Shown: piece after piece, positions 1 to 7,551 of the stretch | Position numbering within the stretch: position 1 is the stretch's first letter | How the letters are laid out: every line of letters begins with the position of its first letter | Source: Agromyces archimandritae | GTDB lineage: Bacteria > Actinomycetota > Actinomycetes > Actinomycetales > Microbacteriaceae | Direction of reading: 5' to 3' | DNA length: 64,000 bases | Assembly: GCF_018024495.1 (NCBI RefSeq) | Contig: NZ_CP071696.1 | Location: 1,426,001 to 1,490,000 of the forward strand | The notes under the pieces: generated by a model | Seen by the model: the letters and a program-made list of their open reading frames with translations, nothing else | Databases searched by the model: none | What the model was told of the DNA's origin: nothing | Program-made: the position numbers and the translations under genes

Positions 1-33
1 ATCCCCGAAGGCCCGGCCCCGACAATCTGGTGA
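1..33 (+). CDS. Possible C-terminal tail of a gene entering from the left
   Basis: The first frame is open from the window edge and reads IPEGPAPTIW before a TGA at 31-33. A proline-rich tail of this kind is plausible for a real gene end, but ten codons are too few to identify a family. The next convincing gene runs leftward and stops at 85, so a convergent arrangement would fit. Confidence 0.3.
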   Translation: MPEGPAPTIW

Positions 34-84
34 CGACCGCATGTGCGCCGGCTTCGGCGCTGTGCGCGGTCGACGTCTGTCCGC

Positions 85-666
85 TCACGCGGCCGACCCG
101 CTCGCCGCGGATCGGACGTCGAGCGTTGCGAGGTCGGCGATCAGCTCGCGTGGCCCCGCCTCGGTCGTCCCTCGCTTCCCGGCAAGACCGGAGTGCAGCG
201 GCGCATCCGCCGAATCCGAAGCGAACGCACCCGCGAGGCTGCCGGCGAACCGGCGGAGCGTGGCGACTCCGTCTGCATCCAGCGCAGTGAACGGCTCGCC
301 GGTCATAAGCATCCGAAACTTCGGGCCGCCTTCTGGCACGAACGTGTACGTGAGGTATTGCGACGAGCCTTTGCCCGAGAGCTTGCGGTGGATGCGGGTG
401 AGCTGGAGCACCGGAACCGTCCGACCGCGCACGTGCACCGTGCAGCCGGGTTCAACCCACATGACACGCGGGAAGGTCACCACGGTGATCGCCGAGAGCA
501 TCAGGCCCTCGCACATGGCAACAGTGAGCGCCGCCCATAACCACGGCAGCGGTCGCGCTGCGAACAGCGGCGCGACGAAGCGGCTGAGCAGCAGACCGGT
601 CATCAGCGACATCAGGATGATGAGTCCGATGGATTTTGGCAGCACCGGCGGGGACAGTCGAATCAT
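85..666 (-). CDS. Hypothetical membrane protein, two N-terminal TM segments
   Basis: A 193-residue protein of unknown function. Residues about 11-33 and 40-62 form two hydrophobic helices. They are followed by a soluble domain rich in beta-type sequence (VHVRGRTVPVLQLTRIHRKL) and a low-complexity Ala/Ser/Gly tail. This layout resembles small actinobacterial membrane proteins with a PH-like cytoplasmic domain, but I recognise no diagnostic motif. The ATG at 666 was chosen because it opens the hydrophobic segment directly; reading further upstream enters a GC-repeat intergenic region. No neighbour points to a function. Confidence 0.65.
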   Translation of the reverse strand: MIRLSPPVLPKSIGLIILMSLMTGLLLSRFVAPLFAARPLPWLWAALTVAMCEGLMLSAITVVTFPRVMWVEPGCTVHVRGRTVPVLQLTRIHRKLSGKGSSQYLTYTFVPEGGPKFRMLMTGEPFTALDADGVATLRRFAGSLAGAFASDSADAPLHSGLAGKRGTTEAGPRELIADLATLDVRSAASGSAA

Positions 667-723
667 GGTGTGGACATCATGGCAGCCCGCGCGACGCCGA
701 GCGAGAGTTCGCGCCAGAAAACT

Positions 724-850
724 GTGTGGCGTGCCGCGGCATCCGCCGGCCGCCCGCACCGAAAGCAGGCCGAAGCGACCGCGCGTCGCCGAAAGCAGGC
801 CGAATCGGCATGCGTGGTGCCCGCGTGGCCTGCTTTCGGGACACGCGGCA
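724..850. repeat. Palindromic intergenic element with CCGAAAGCAGGCC arms
   Basis: CCGAAAGCAGGCC occurs at 759-771 and 789-801. Its exact inverse GGCCTGCTTTCGG lies at 827-839, so the left arm is duplicated and the right arm is single. An outer imperfect pair (GTGCCGCGG near 731, CGCGGCAC near 843) encloses it. The design, long arms with a CGTG/CACG core, resembles the 87-bp element found at 17362 and 52958, but the arm sequence differs. Confidence 0.6.
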
Positions 851-878
851 CTCACAGGGTGCGGCGGAGCGGCACGGG

Positions 879-945
879 GCGGCGGCAAGCGCGCGGCGCG
901 GCGGCGGCAAGCGCGCGGCGCGGCGGCGGCAAGCGCGCGGCGCGG
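879..945. repeat. 22-bp tandem repeat, three units
   Basis: The unit containing GGCAAGCGCGCGGCGCG recurs with period 22 (AAGC at 887, 909 and 931). It lies immediately downstream of the stop of the leftward gene ending at 953. It consists only of G, C and the AA doublet and shows no coding sense. Confidence 0.75.
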
Positions 946-952
946 GGGCCCC

Positions 953-1198
953 TCAGCCGACGAGGCGGAAGTCGCCGGCGCGGGCCAGGGCGGCGGCGAT
1001 CTCGCCGGTGTCGGGGGCGACGGACTCGCGGTGCTTGATGTAGAGGCGGGCGGGCCCGGCATCCGCCACCTCGAAGGTCGCGGCGCCCACGCCGAGCTCG
1101 GCGAAGCGATCGTAGAGGGCCTGCAGGGCGCGCCTGACCTCGTCGTCGGTGCGGATGCCCGACACCTGCAGCCTGGTCGTCGTGACGTGATCGGGCAC
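953..1198 (-). CDS. Small soluble protein, possible ferredoxin-like (HMA-like) fold
   Basis: An 81-residue protein beginning with GTG at 1198, whose start codon lies just past the stop (TGA, 1202-1200) of the molybdopterin oxidoreductase. The two are almost certainly co-transcribed. The pattern TTRLQVSGIRTDDEVRRALQ, then GVGAATFEV and PARLYIKH, follows the beta-alpha-beta order of heavy-metal-associated domains, but the CxxC metal site is absent. This is a fold-level guess, not a family assignment. It might be an assembly or redox accessory of the oxidoreductase. The neighbouring longer frame is not needed, because the GTG fits the gene boundary exactly. Confidence 0.6.
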   Translation of the reverse strand: MPDHVTTTRLQVSGIRTDDEVRRALQALYDRFAELGVGAATFEVADAGPARLYIKHRESVAPDTGEIAAALARAGDFRLVG

Positions 1199-1199
1199 C

Positions 1200-2720
1200 T
1201 CAGATCCTTCCGTTGAACACCTGCAGCGCCGAATCCTCGCGCGTACCGCCGCGGCCGTCGCCGTAGTCGGCGTAGTCCGCGATCCAGCGGATCGAACGCA
1301 CCCATTTGACGTGCTTGTAGCCGTGGTTCGACTCGACCCTGAGGCGCGCCGGTGCACCGAGGTACAGGTCGATGGGGGCGCCGTTGCGCTCGTAGGCGAG
1401 GATCGTGTCGTCCTCGAACGCCGTGTCGAGGTCGATCGCCGCATAGAACGGCTCGCGCGGGCGGTTGTCGATCATCTTCTGCGCGAGGCCGTACGAATCG
1501 ACCAGCACGTACCGCGCAGCCTCCGGCTTCGGCCCGAGCAGGGCGAGGAGGTCGCGCAACCGCACGCCCGTCCACCGCGACGTCGCCGACCAGCCCTGCA
1601 TGCAGCTGTGCGTGGCGATGTACGAGGCCTGCGGCAAGGCGCGGAGATCGTCGAGCGTGAGGGTCTTCGACGCACCGCTGCCGGTGTCGTCGCCGATCGT
1701 GACCGTGTACCCCTCCCAGTCGCGGTCGCGCGCGGCGATCCACTCCTCGGACTCCTCGGCCGTCGGCGGCAGGCCGTTCGTCCAATGGAACTCCGAGATG
1801 TCGGCGTCCGTGTAGCTCTTCTGCGCGTCGAGGCGCGGGCGCATCCGGTTCAGGAACACCTTGCGGCCGAGCTCGGTGAACCAGGCGAGGAAATGATGCG
1901 TGCGCACACGGTCGGCGAGCGTCAGATAGCTGAGCGCGATCCACACCACCACGACCGCGACGATCGTGCCGATCATGATGACGAGCGCCTGCGCGTACCT
2001 GGCCGTGTCGACGTCGCCGAAGACCATGTGCACCACGTTGTGCTCGCGATGCACGAGGAACACGAGGCTCACATGCATGACGATGAAGCCGCACATCAGC
2101 ACCATCGCGATGAAATGCAGCGACCTGGCCCCCTGATGCCCGCCCCAGAACTTCACATACCAGGGGTAGCGGGAGCGGATCGCCGGCGACATCGCGAGCC
2201 CGGTGAGCATCATGAACGGCGCCAGGATGAAGATCACGAAGGAGTAGCCGAGCATCTGCAACGCGTCGTAGGGCTGGAAGTGCTCGATCGACGGGACGCC
2301 GAAGCCGAGGTAGATCACGAAGGAGTCCCACGCCTCGGGGATCACATCCCACGAGGTCGGGATGATCCGCCGCCACAGCCCGGTCGCGAACAGCAGCACG
2401 ACGTAGACGACGCCGTTCAGCACCCACAGCATGACCGACAGGCCGTGCCAGTGCCGCCCGAGGCCCACATTGCCGCGGCCCGGCAGTCCGATGAGCGGGG
2501 AGAGGGACTTCTCGTCCATGAGGGAGGTGTAGACGCCCTCCTCTTTCGGCAGCTTGCGGCGGGTGAACCGCAGCCATTCGGTGCCCGGCGCCGAATCCTT
2601 CCGCCACCAGAGCCTCGGCAGCGATGCGAGGATCTCCCACCCGGAACGCAGCAGCATGCCGATGAGCAGGAAGTTGATGAGATGCGTCGCCCGCAGCCAG
2701 AACGGGAAATCAGGGTTCAT
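1200..2720 (-). CDS. Membrane cytochrome b561-like / molybdopterin (sulfite-oxidase-fold) oxidoreductase fusion
   Basis: 506 residues in two parts. Residues 1-270 form a cytochrome b561/formate-dehydrogenase-gamma-like membrane domain with about five helices and candidate haem histidines (H90, H92, H202, H216). Residues about 300-506 match the sulfite-oxidase-type molybdopterin-binding domain, with the cofactor-ligand cysteine expected in HSCMQGW (C373), followed by SRWTGVRLRDLL. Enzymes of this type are membrane Mo reductases that exchange electrons with quinol; the substrate here is unknown. The catalytic domain seems to lie on the side of the last helix's C-terminus, and no Tat signal is present. 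Start ATG 2720 precedes the first helix. Confidence 0.85.
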   Translation of the reverse strand: MNPDFPFWLRATHLINFLLIGMLLRSGWEILASLPRLWWRKDSAPGTEWLRFTRRKLPKEEGVYTSLMDEKSLSPLIGLPGRGNVGLGRHWHGLSVMLWVLNGVVYVVLLFATGLWRRIIPTSWDVIPEAWDSFVIYLGFGVPSIEHFQPYDALQMLGYSFVIFILAPFMMLTGLAMSPAIRSRYPWYVKFWGGHQGARSLHFIAMVLMCGFIVMHVSLVFLVHREHNVVHMVFGDVDTARYAQALVIMIGTIVAVVVVWIALSYLTLADRVRTHHFLAWFTELGRKVFLNRMRPRLDAQKSYTDADISEFHWTNGLPPTAEESEEWIAARDRDWEGYTVTIGDDTGSGASKTLTLDDLRALPQASYIATHSCMQGWSATSRWTGVRLRDLLALLGPKPEAARYVLVDSYGLAQKMIDNRPREPFYAAIDLDTAFEDDTILAYERNGAPIDLYLGAPARLRVESNHGYKHVKWVRSIRWIADYADYGDGRGGTREDSALQVFNGRI

Positions 2721-2809
2721 CGCACGCCCCCCAGCGTCGTCGGTGCCCGTCGAGCGCGATTCAACCACATCCGCGCCCCGTACGGGGGGCGACACAGCGG
2801 GACGGCGGG

Positions 2810-2904
2810 CGGATGCCGCGAGCGCAGCACAAGCGGAGGCGAACGGATGCCGCGGGCGCAGCACAAGCGACGGCGAACGGATGCCGCGAGCGCAGCAGAA
2901 CGGG
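2810..2904. repeat. 34-bp tandem repeat
   Basis: CGGATGCCGCG begins at 2810, 2844 and 2878, giving period 34 and about 2.8 units. The spacer holds GCGCAGCACAAGCG. The array sits between the convergent-distal end of actP and the oxidoreductase start, directly before the actP terminator. The rest of 2721-2981 shows no coding signal. Confidence 0.8.
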
Positions 2905-2932
2905 GGCGGATGCCTCACGGCATCCGCCCCCG
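2901..2932 (-). terminator. Strong stem-loop terminator of the actP operon
   Basis: CGGGGGCGGATGCC (2901-2914), loop TCAC, then the exact inverse GGCATCCGCCCCCG (2919-2932): a perfect 14-bp stem with a 4-nt loop, 50 nt after the actP stop. It lacks a T-run, as is common in high-GC actinobacteria. Confidence 0.75.
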
Positions 2933-2981
2933 TCGGTTCGACGGCGCGGTCGGGGCAGGCGTTCCGACCGCGCCGCGGCCT

Positions 2982-4589
2982 TTAGTGGTCGGTCGCCTTC
3001 TCGGCGCCGACGCCCGTGAGGGAGCGGACCTCCATCTCGGCCTGCTTCTCGGGGTCTTCCTTCGTCTTGTCGGTGACGGTTCCGAGCCAGCCGAGGAAGA
3101 ACGCCAGCGGGATCGAGATGATGCCCGGGTTCGACAGCGGCACGAAGTGGAAGTCGACGCCGGGGATCATCGACGATGCGCCGCCGGAGACGACCGGCGA
3201 GAACGCGATGAGCACGATCGCCGAGATCAGTCCGCCGTAGATGCTCCAGAGCGCGCCGCGGGTGGTGAAGCGCTTCCAGAACAGCGAGTAGATGATCGTC
3301 GGCAGGTTCGCCGAGGCCGCCACCGCGAAGGCGAGGGCCACGAGGAAGGCGATGTTCTGCCCGTTCGCGCCGATGCCGCCGATGATCGCGACGATGCCGA
3401 TGACGACGACCGTGCGGCGGGCGACCTTGACCTCGGCGCCCGGAGCGGGCTTGCCCTTCTTCACGACGCTCGCATAGATGTCGTGCGAGAAGCTCGCCGC
3501 GGCGGTGATCGTGAGGCCGGCGACGACCGCGAGGATCGTCGCGAAGGCGATCGCCGAGATCAGGCCGAGCAGGAACGGGCCGCCGAGCTCGAACGCGAGC
3601 AGCGGTGCCGCCGAGTTCGCACCGCCGGGCGCCGCCTTGATCTTCTCGGCGCCGATGAGGGCCGCCGCGCCGTAGCCGAGCACGAGGGTGAACACGTAGA
3701 AGATGCCGATGATCCAGATCGCCCACACGACCGACTTGCGGGCCTCCTTGGCCGTCGGCACCGTATAGAAGCGCATGAGCACGTGCGGCAGCGCCGCGGT
3801 GCCGAGCACGAGGGCGAGGCCCAGCGAGAGGAAGTCGACCTTCGTGATATCGCTCAGGCCGTACTGCAGGCCCGGGTTCAGCACGGCGGGGTTGTTCGCC
3901 GTCTCGACCGCGCGCTCCAGGAGCTCGGAGAAGTTGAAGCCGTTCAGGGCGAGCACCCACACGGTCATGACAGCCGCACCGGCCACCAGCAGGCAGGCCT
4001 TGATGATCTGCACCCAGGTGGTGCCCTTCATGCCGCCGATGAGCACGTAGAGGATCATCAGGCCGCCGACGACGGCGATGACGACGCCCTGGCCGACCTT
4101 TTCGTTGATGCCGAGCAGCAGCGAAACCAGACCGCCGGCTCCCGCCATCTGCGCGAGCAGGTAGAAGAAGCAGACGACGAGCGTCGACAGGGCCGCGGCG
4201 ATGCGCACCGGACGCTGCTTCAGACGGAACGACAGGACGTCGGCCATCGTGAACTTGCCCGTGTTGCGCAGCAGCTCGGCGACGAGCAGGAGCGCGACGA
4301 GCCAGGCCACGAGGAAGCCGATCGAGTACAGGAAGCCGTCGTAGCCGTTGACGGCGATCGCACCGCAGATGCCGAGGAACGACGCCGCGGAGAGATAGTC
4401 GCCCGAGATCGCCATGCCGTTCTGGCCGCCCGTGAAGGAGCGGCCGGCTGCGTAGTAGTCGCTCGCGGTCTTGTTGTTGCGGCTCGCCCGGAACACGATC
4501 ACCAGGGTGATCGCGACGAACGCGGCGAAGATGCCGATGTTCAGCCACGGGTTGCCGGCGGTCGTGGCCGCCTCGAAGTGGAACGTCAT
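2982..4589 (-). CDS. actP: Sodium:solute symporter, cation/acetate symporter type
   Basis: 535 residues, close to the usual length of ActP/MctC. About thirteen TM helices are visible. Typical family sequence includes SGDYLSAASFLGI near residue 60, GTAALPHVLMRFY near 270 and SVVKKGKPA in a cytoplasmic loop. The family imports acetate, pyruvate or propionate with Na+ or H+. Its ATG overlaps the stop of the DUF485 gene by 4 nt (4586-4589), so the two are translationally coupled, as in E. coli yjcH-actP. The exact substrate cannot be read from sequence. A second paralogous module lies at 7087-9014 on the other strand. Confidence 0.9.
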   Translation of the reverse strand: MTFHFEAATTAGNPWLNIGIFAAFVAITLVIVFRASRNNKTASDYYAAGRSFTGGQNGMAISGDYLSAASFLGICGAIAVNGYDGFLYSIGFLVAWLVALLLVAELLRNTGKFTMADVLSFRLKQRPVRIAAALSTLVVCFFYLLAQMAGAGGLVSLLLGINEKVGQGVVIAVVGGLMILYVLIGGMKGTTWVQIIKACLLVAGAAVMTVWVLALNGFNFSELLERAVETANNPAVLNPGLQYGLSDITKVDFLSLGLALVLGTAALPHVLMRFYTVPTAKEARKSVVWAIWIIGIFYVFTLVLGYGAAALIGAEKIKAAPGGANSAAPLLAFELGGPFLLGLISAIAFATILAVVAGLTITAAASFSHDIYASVVKKGKPAPGAEVKVARRTVVVIGIVAIIGGIGANGQNIAFLVALAFAVAASANLPTIIYSLFWKRFTTRGALWSIYGGLISAIVLIAFSPVVSGGASSMIPGVDFHFVPLSNPGIISIPLAFFLGWLGTVTDKTKEDPEKQAEMEVRSLTGVGAEKATDH

Positions 4590-4945
4590 CGACCCGCCTC
4601 CTGTTCGATCTCGTCCTCGATCTCGTTGCGGATGTCAGCGGCGATCGGGTCGAGCTTCTTGTTCGCGTAGCTCACGTACCACATCGTCACGGCGAAGGTC
4701 GTGACGACCTGGGCCAGGCCGAGGATGATGCCGATGTTCACGTGGCCGAAGACGGGGGTCGACATGAAGTCGGTCGCCCACCCGGCGAGGACCACGTAGA
4801 GGAGGTACCAGACCAGGCACACGGCGAGCACGGGGAAGACGAACTTCCGGTGGCGGCTCCGCAGGGTCTGGAACTCCTCGGATTTCTGGACGGCGCCGAA
4901 GTCGACCGACTCGGTCTCCTCCGCGCTCAGGGCTTCATTGCCCAT
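4586..4945 (-). CDS. DUF485 membrane protein (YjcH-like), symporter partner
   Basis: 119 residues. An acidic N-terminus and RSRHRKFVFPVLAVCLVWY lead into two TM helices (about 33-55 and 67-90), then a charged coiled tail (YANKKLDPIAADIRNEIEDE). This is the standard DUF485 layout. DUF485 proteins are encoded beside acetate-type symporters and are thought to assist them; their mechanism is unknown. It is the first gene of the leftward pair, reading away from the shared control region 4946-5138. The ATG at 4945 has GGAGA upstream (reverse strand of tctcc). Confidence 0.85.
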   Translation of the reverse strand: MGNEALSAEETESVDFGAVQKSEEFQTLRSRHRKFVFPVLAVCLVWYLLYVVLAGWATDFMSTPVFGHVNIGIILGLAQVVTTFAVTMWYVSYANKKLDPIAADIRNEIEDEIEQEAGR

Positions 4946-5048
4946 GACGTCTCCTTCGAAGGGGTGTTGGGGATACCGACGGACGGCAGGGCCCGCCGTC
5001 GCTGTTCACTGCGCGCCCCACTCTGGCGCGTCGGAGGGCGCGTGTGAA

Positions 5049-5131
5049 CCGTTCGCCGCTCGTCGTTCGGTGAACGGCATCCATCGTGCGACGAACGGTC
5101 GGGCGCACGGGTCGAAGCGAACGGCTACCGT
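5049..5131. promoter_or_regulatory. Divergent control region with GAACGG repeats and a leaderless -10
   Basis: Between the two symporter modules, GAACGG occurs at 5072, 5093 and 5119, with an inverted CCGTTC at 5049. The first two lie in 9-mers TGAACGGCA (5071-5079) and CGAACGGTC (5092-5100) separated by 12 bp. This 21-bp phasing is usual for LytTR-domain regulators. TACCGT at 5126-5131 is a fair -10 for lytS, 7 nt before its ATG, with the repeats lying upstream as an activator site would. This is inference from spacing; no binding consensus is established for this regulator. Confidence 0.45.
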
Positions 5132-5138
5132 GGTCACC

Positions 5139-6350
5139 ATGCCCGAGTCGATGATGCTCGCCGCCGCCATCGGCGTCGCCGCCGGTGCGGCCGCGGTCGG
5201 GCTCGTGCTGCTGCTTCGGCGCATCGTGCTGGCTTCGAAGGATCTCGGCACCGAGGCCGAGCAGGCCACCTACCAGACGCTGCACCTCGCATCCCGCGCC
5301 GCGAAGCACCTGCGCGGCGGCCTCGCCGGCGCCGACGCCGCCCGCGCGAGCCGGCACCTCCGCACCCTGCTCGAGGCCGAGACCCTCGCCATCGCCGACG
5401 CCGAGGGGGTCGTCACCATCGACGGCGACGAGGCCCTCCGGGCGGCGGCGACCCGCCTGGCACGCGACATCGTCGCAAGCGGCAAGCAGCGGGTGGATCG
5501 GCGCATCCCCACCCCCCACGGCGAGACCGACGCCGTCGCCGCCCCCGTGTTCGCGGGCCAGCGGACCGTCGGAGCGATCATCGCGTTCGCCTCCCCCGTT
5601 CGGGCCGGCCTCGTCAGGGCGACCGGCGAGGTCGCCGACTGGGTCGCCGCCCAGGTCGAACTCGCCGAGCTCGACGCGAACCGGGCCGCCCTCGCCGAAG
5701 CCGAACTGCGCGCGCTGCGCTCGCAGATCAGCCCGCACTTCATCTACAACTCGCTGAACGCCATCGCCTCGTTCATCATCACCGACCCGGCGAAGGCCCG
5801 CGAGCTCGTCCTCGAATTCGCGGATTTCACCCGGTACTCGTTCCGCCGGCAGGGCGACTTCACGACCGTCGCCGAAGAGCTGCGATCCATCGACAGCTAC
5901 CTGCGCCTGGAACGGGCCCGTTTCGGCGACCGGCTGCGGGTCACCCTCCAGATCGCGCCCGAAGTGCTCTCGACCGTCATCCCATTCCTGTCGATCCAGC
6001 CCCTCGTCGAGAACGCCGTACGCCACGGCCTCGAGGCCAAGGAGGGCGGCGGCCGCATCACGATCACCGCAGAGGACGCGGCCGCGTTCGCCCACATCAG
6101 CGTCGAGGACGACGGCGTCGGCATCGACCCCGACATCGCCGAACGGGTGCTGGCCGGCGGATCCCCCGGCGAGCACGTCGGCCTCCGCAACGTCGACGCC
6201 CGGCTCCGGCAGGTCTACGGCGACGAGCACGGCCTCGTCGTCGAGACCAACCTCGGCGCCGGCACCCTCGTGCGGATGCGAGTGCCGAAGGCCCACCCGG
6301 CACGCGCCTCCGAAGCATCCACCGGCCCGGTGCGGCGAATGCGAGACTGA
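5139..6350 (+). CDS. LytS-type sensor histidine kinase
   Basis: 403 residues. One N-terminal TM helix (6-28) is followed by a GAF-like sensor region (about 35-175), then the His_kinase domain with QISPHFIYNSLN, where H200 is the phospho-acceptor. An HATPase domain follows, with the N-box SIQPLVENAVRHG (N292) and glycine boxes. Most LytS proteins have multi-TM sensors, so this one is short. ATG 5139 fits the hydrophobic start and a -10 seven bases upstream. The stop overlaps the ATG of the response regulator (6350). It probably senses a carboxylate or cell state and controls the downstream symporter. Confidence 0.85.
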   Translation: MPESMMLAAAIGVAAGAAAVGLVLLLRRIVLASKDLGTEAEQATYQTLHLASRAAKHLRGGLAGADAARASRHLRTLLEAETLAIADAEGVVTIDGDEALRAAATRLARDIVASGKQRVDRRIPTPHGETDAVAAPVFAGQRTVGAIIAFASPVRAGLVRATGEVADWVAAQVELAELDANRAALAEAELRALRSQISPHFIYNSLNAIASFIITDPAKARELVLEFADFTRYSFRRQGDFTTVAEELRSIDSYLRLERARFGDRLRVTLQIAPEVLSTVIPFLSIQPLVENAVRHGLEAKEGGGRITITAEDAAAFAHISVEDDGVGIDPDIAERVLAGGSPGEHVGLRNVDARLRQVYGDEHGLVVETNLGAGTLVRMRVPKAHPARASEASTGPVRRMRD

Positions 6351-7090
6351 TGCGCATGATCTCCGTCCTCATCGCCGACGACGAGCAGCCCGCGATCGAC
6401 GAGCTCGCGTACCTGCTCGGCCACGACGCACGGATCGGCACGATCCACCAGGCCCCGAGCGGCGCCGAAGCGGTGCGCCTGCTCACCCGCGAACCCGTCG
6501 ACGCGGCCTTCCTCGACATCCACATGCCCGGCCTGTCGGGCTTCGACCTCGCCCGGGCGCTGCAGCGCTTCGAGCAGCGCCCCGCGCTCGTCTTCGTCAC
6601 CGCCGACGAAGAGGGCGCCCTCGAAGCGTTCGACCTCGCCGCCGTCGACTACCTGCTGAAGCCCGTGCGCGCCGAACGCCTCGAACGCTCCGTGACGCGC
6701 ATCGTCGAATCGCTCGGCCAGCCCGCCCGGGCCGAACCGCCCGCGCCGAACGACATGATCGCCGTCACCCTCGGCGGCACGGTGCGCATGATCCGGCGCG
6801 ACGAGGTGCGCTACGCGCAAGCGCAGGGCGACTACACCCGCCTGCACACCGACGACGCCAGCTACCTCGTGCGCATTCCGATCTCCGACCTCGAACGGCA
6901 GTGGGCCGACGCCGGCTTCGTGCGCGTGCACCGCTCATACCTCGTCTCGCTGGCGGCCGTGTCACGGCTCCGGCTCACGGGCGAACGCGCGTGCCTCGTC
7001 GTCGGGCAGGTCGAACTGCCGGTGAGCCGGCGCCTGCTGCCGGGGCTGCGGGAGCGGCTCGGCTCGGCCACGATCCGCCCGCGGTCATGA
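6350..7090 (+). CDS. LytTR-family response regulator
   Basis: 246 residues. The receiver domain spans 1-120 with acidic pocket D10-D11, phospho-acceptor D56 (FLDIHMPG) and K in DYLLKPV. The LytTR DNA-binding domain covers about 138-240 (MIAVTLGGTVRMI, YARLH-like QGDYTRLHT, RVHRSYLVSL). Such regulators bind paired 9-bp direct repeats; the 21-bp-spaced GAACGG motifs upstream of the kinase are candidates. The start codon overlaps the kinase stop, and the stop overlaps the next ATG (7087), so four genes form one coupled operon. Confidence 0.88.
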   Translation: MRMISVLIADDEQPAIDELAYLLGHDARIGTIHQAPSGAEAVRLLTREPVDAAFLDIHMPGLSGFDLARALQRFEQRPALVFVTADEEGALEAFDLAAVDYLLKPVRAERLERSVTRIVESLGQPARAEPPAPNDMIAVTLGGTVRMIRRDEVRYAQAQGDYTRLHTDDASYLVRIPISDLERQWADAGFVRVHRSYLVSLAAVSRLRLTGERACLVVGQVELPVSRRLLPGLRERLGSATIRPRS

Positions 7091-7551
7091 GCGGCGGGGC
7101 GGGCGCGGATGCCGGCGCGGGCGCCGGGCCGGGCACCGGGGGTGCGGATGCTTCGGGTGCGGATGCCGGGCGGCAGCGCGCTCCGGCATCCACTCGCGTC
7201 CGCATCACCGCACCCAGGCAGCGGCCCGCGCCCGTCCCGTACGGCCCGGCCTCGGCATCCATCGGCCCCGACTCCAGCGATGTGCAGGGCATCTTCGTGC
7301 GCTCGCTCATCCGCTCGCAGCTGCGCCTCGCGCTCGTCTTCGCGATCGGCTTCGTCGTGGCCACGGCCCTGTTCGTGACCGGCATCGTGCTCGTGCCCGA
7401 TCTCGGCCACAGCTACCTCGCCGGCGTACCGATCTCGTGGCTGCTGCTCGGCTTCGGGGTCTACCCCCTCGTCATCACCGTCGGCTGGCTGTACGTGCGG
7501 CTCGCGAACCGCAACGAGGCGAGGTACCGGGCCCTCTCGGAGGACGCATGA
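7087..7551 (+). CDS. DUF485-like membrane protein with disordered N-terminus
   Basis: 154 residues. The first 65 are Gly/Ala/Asp/Pro low complexity with no fold. Residues 66-154 have SLIRSQLRLALVFAIGF, two TM helices and the tail RLANRNEARYRAL, matching the small-subunit role of DUF485 proteins next to symporters. The long disordered extension is absent from the paralogue at 4586 and contains repeated GGATGC words. ATG 7087 overlaps the previous stop, and the gene's TGA overlaps the symporter ATG at 7548. Confidence 0.75.
   Translation: MSGGAGADAGAGAGPGTGGADASGADAGRQRAPASTRVRITAPRQRPAPVPYGPASASIGPDSSDVQGIFVRSLIRSQLRLALVFAIGFVVATALFVTGIVLVPDLGHSYLAGVPISWLLLGFGVYPLVITVGWLYVRLANRNEARYRALSEDA

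Noticed and set aside
1311..4670. A frame of over 1100 codons on the plus strand across actP and the oxidoreductase
   Set aside because: Composition is His/Arg/Asp-rich and featureless. The opposite strand encodes two clear families with matching gene overlaps.
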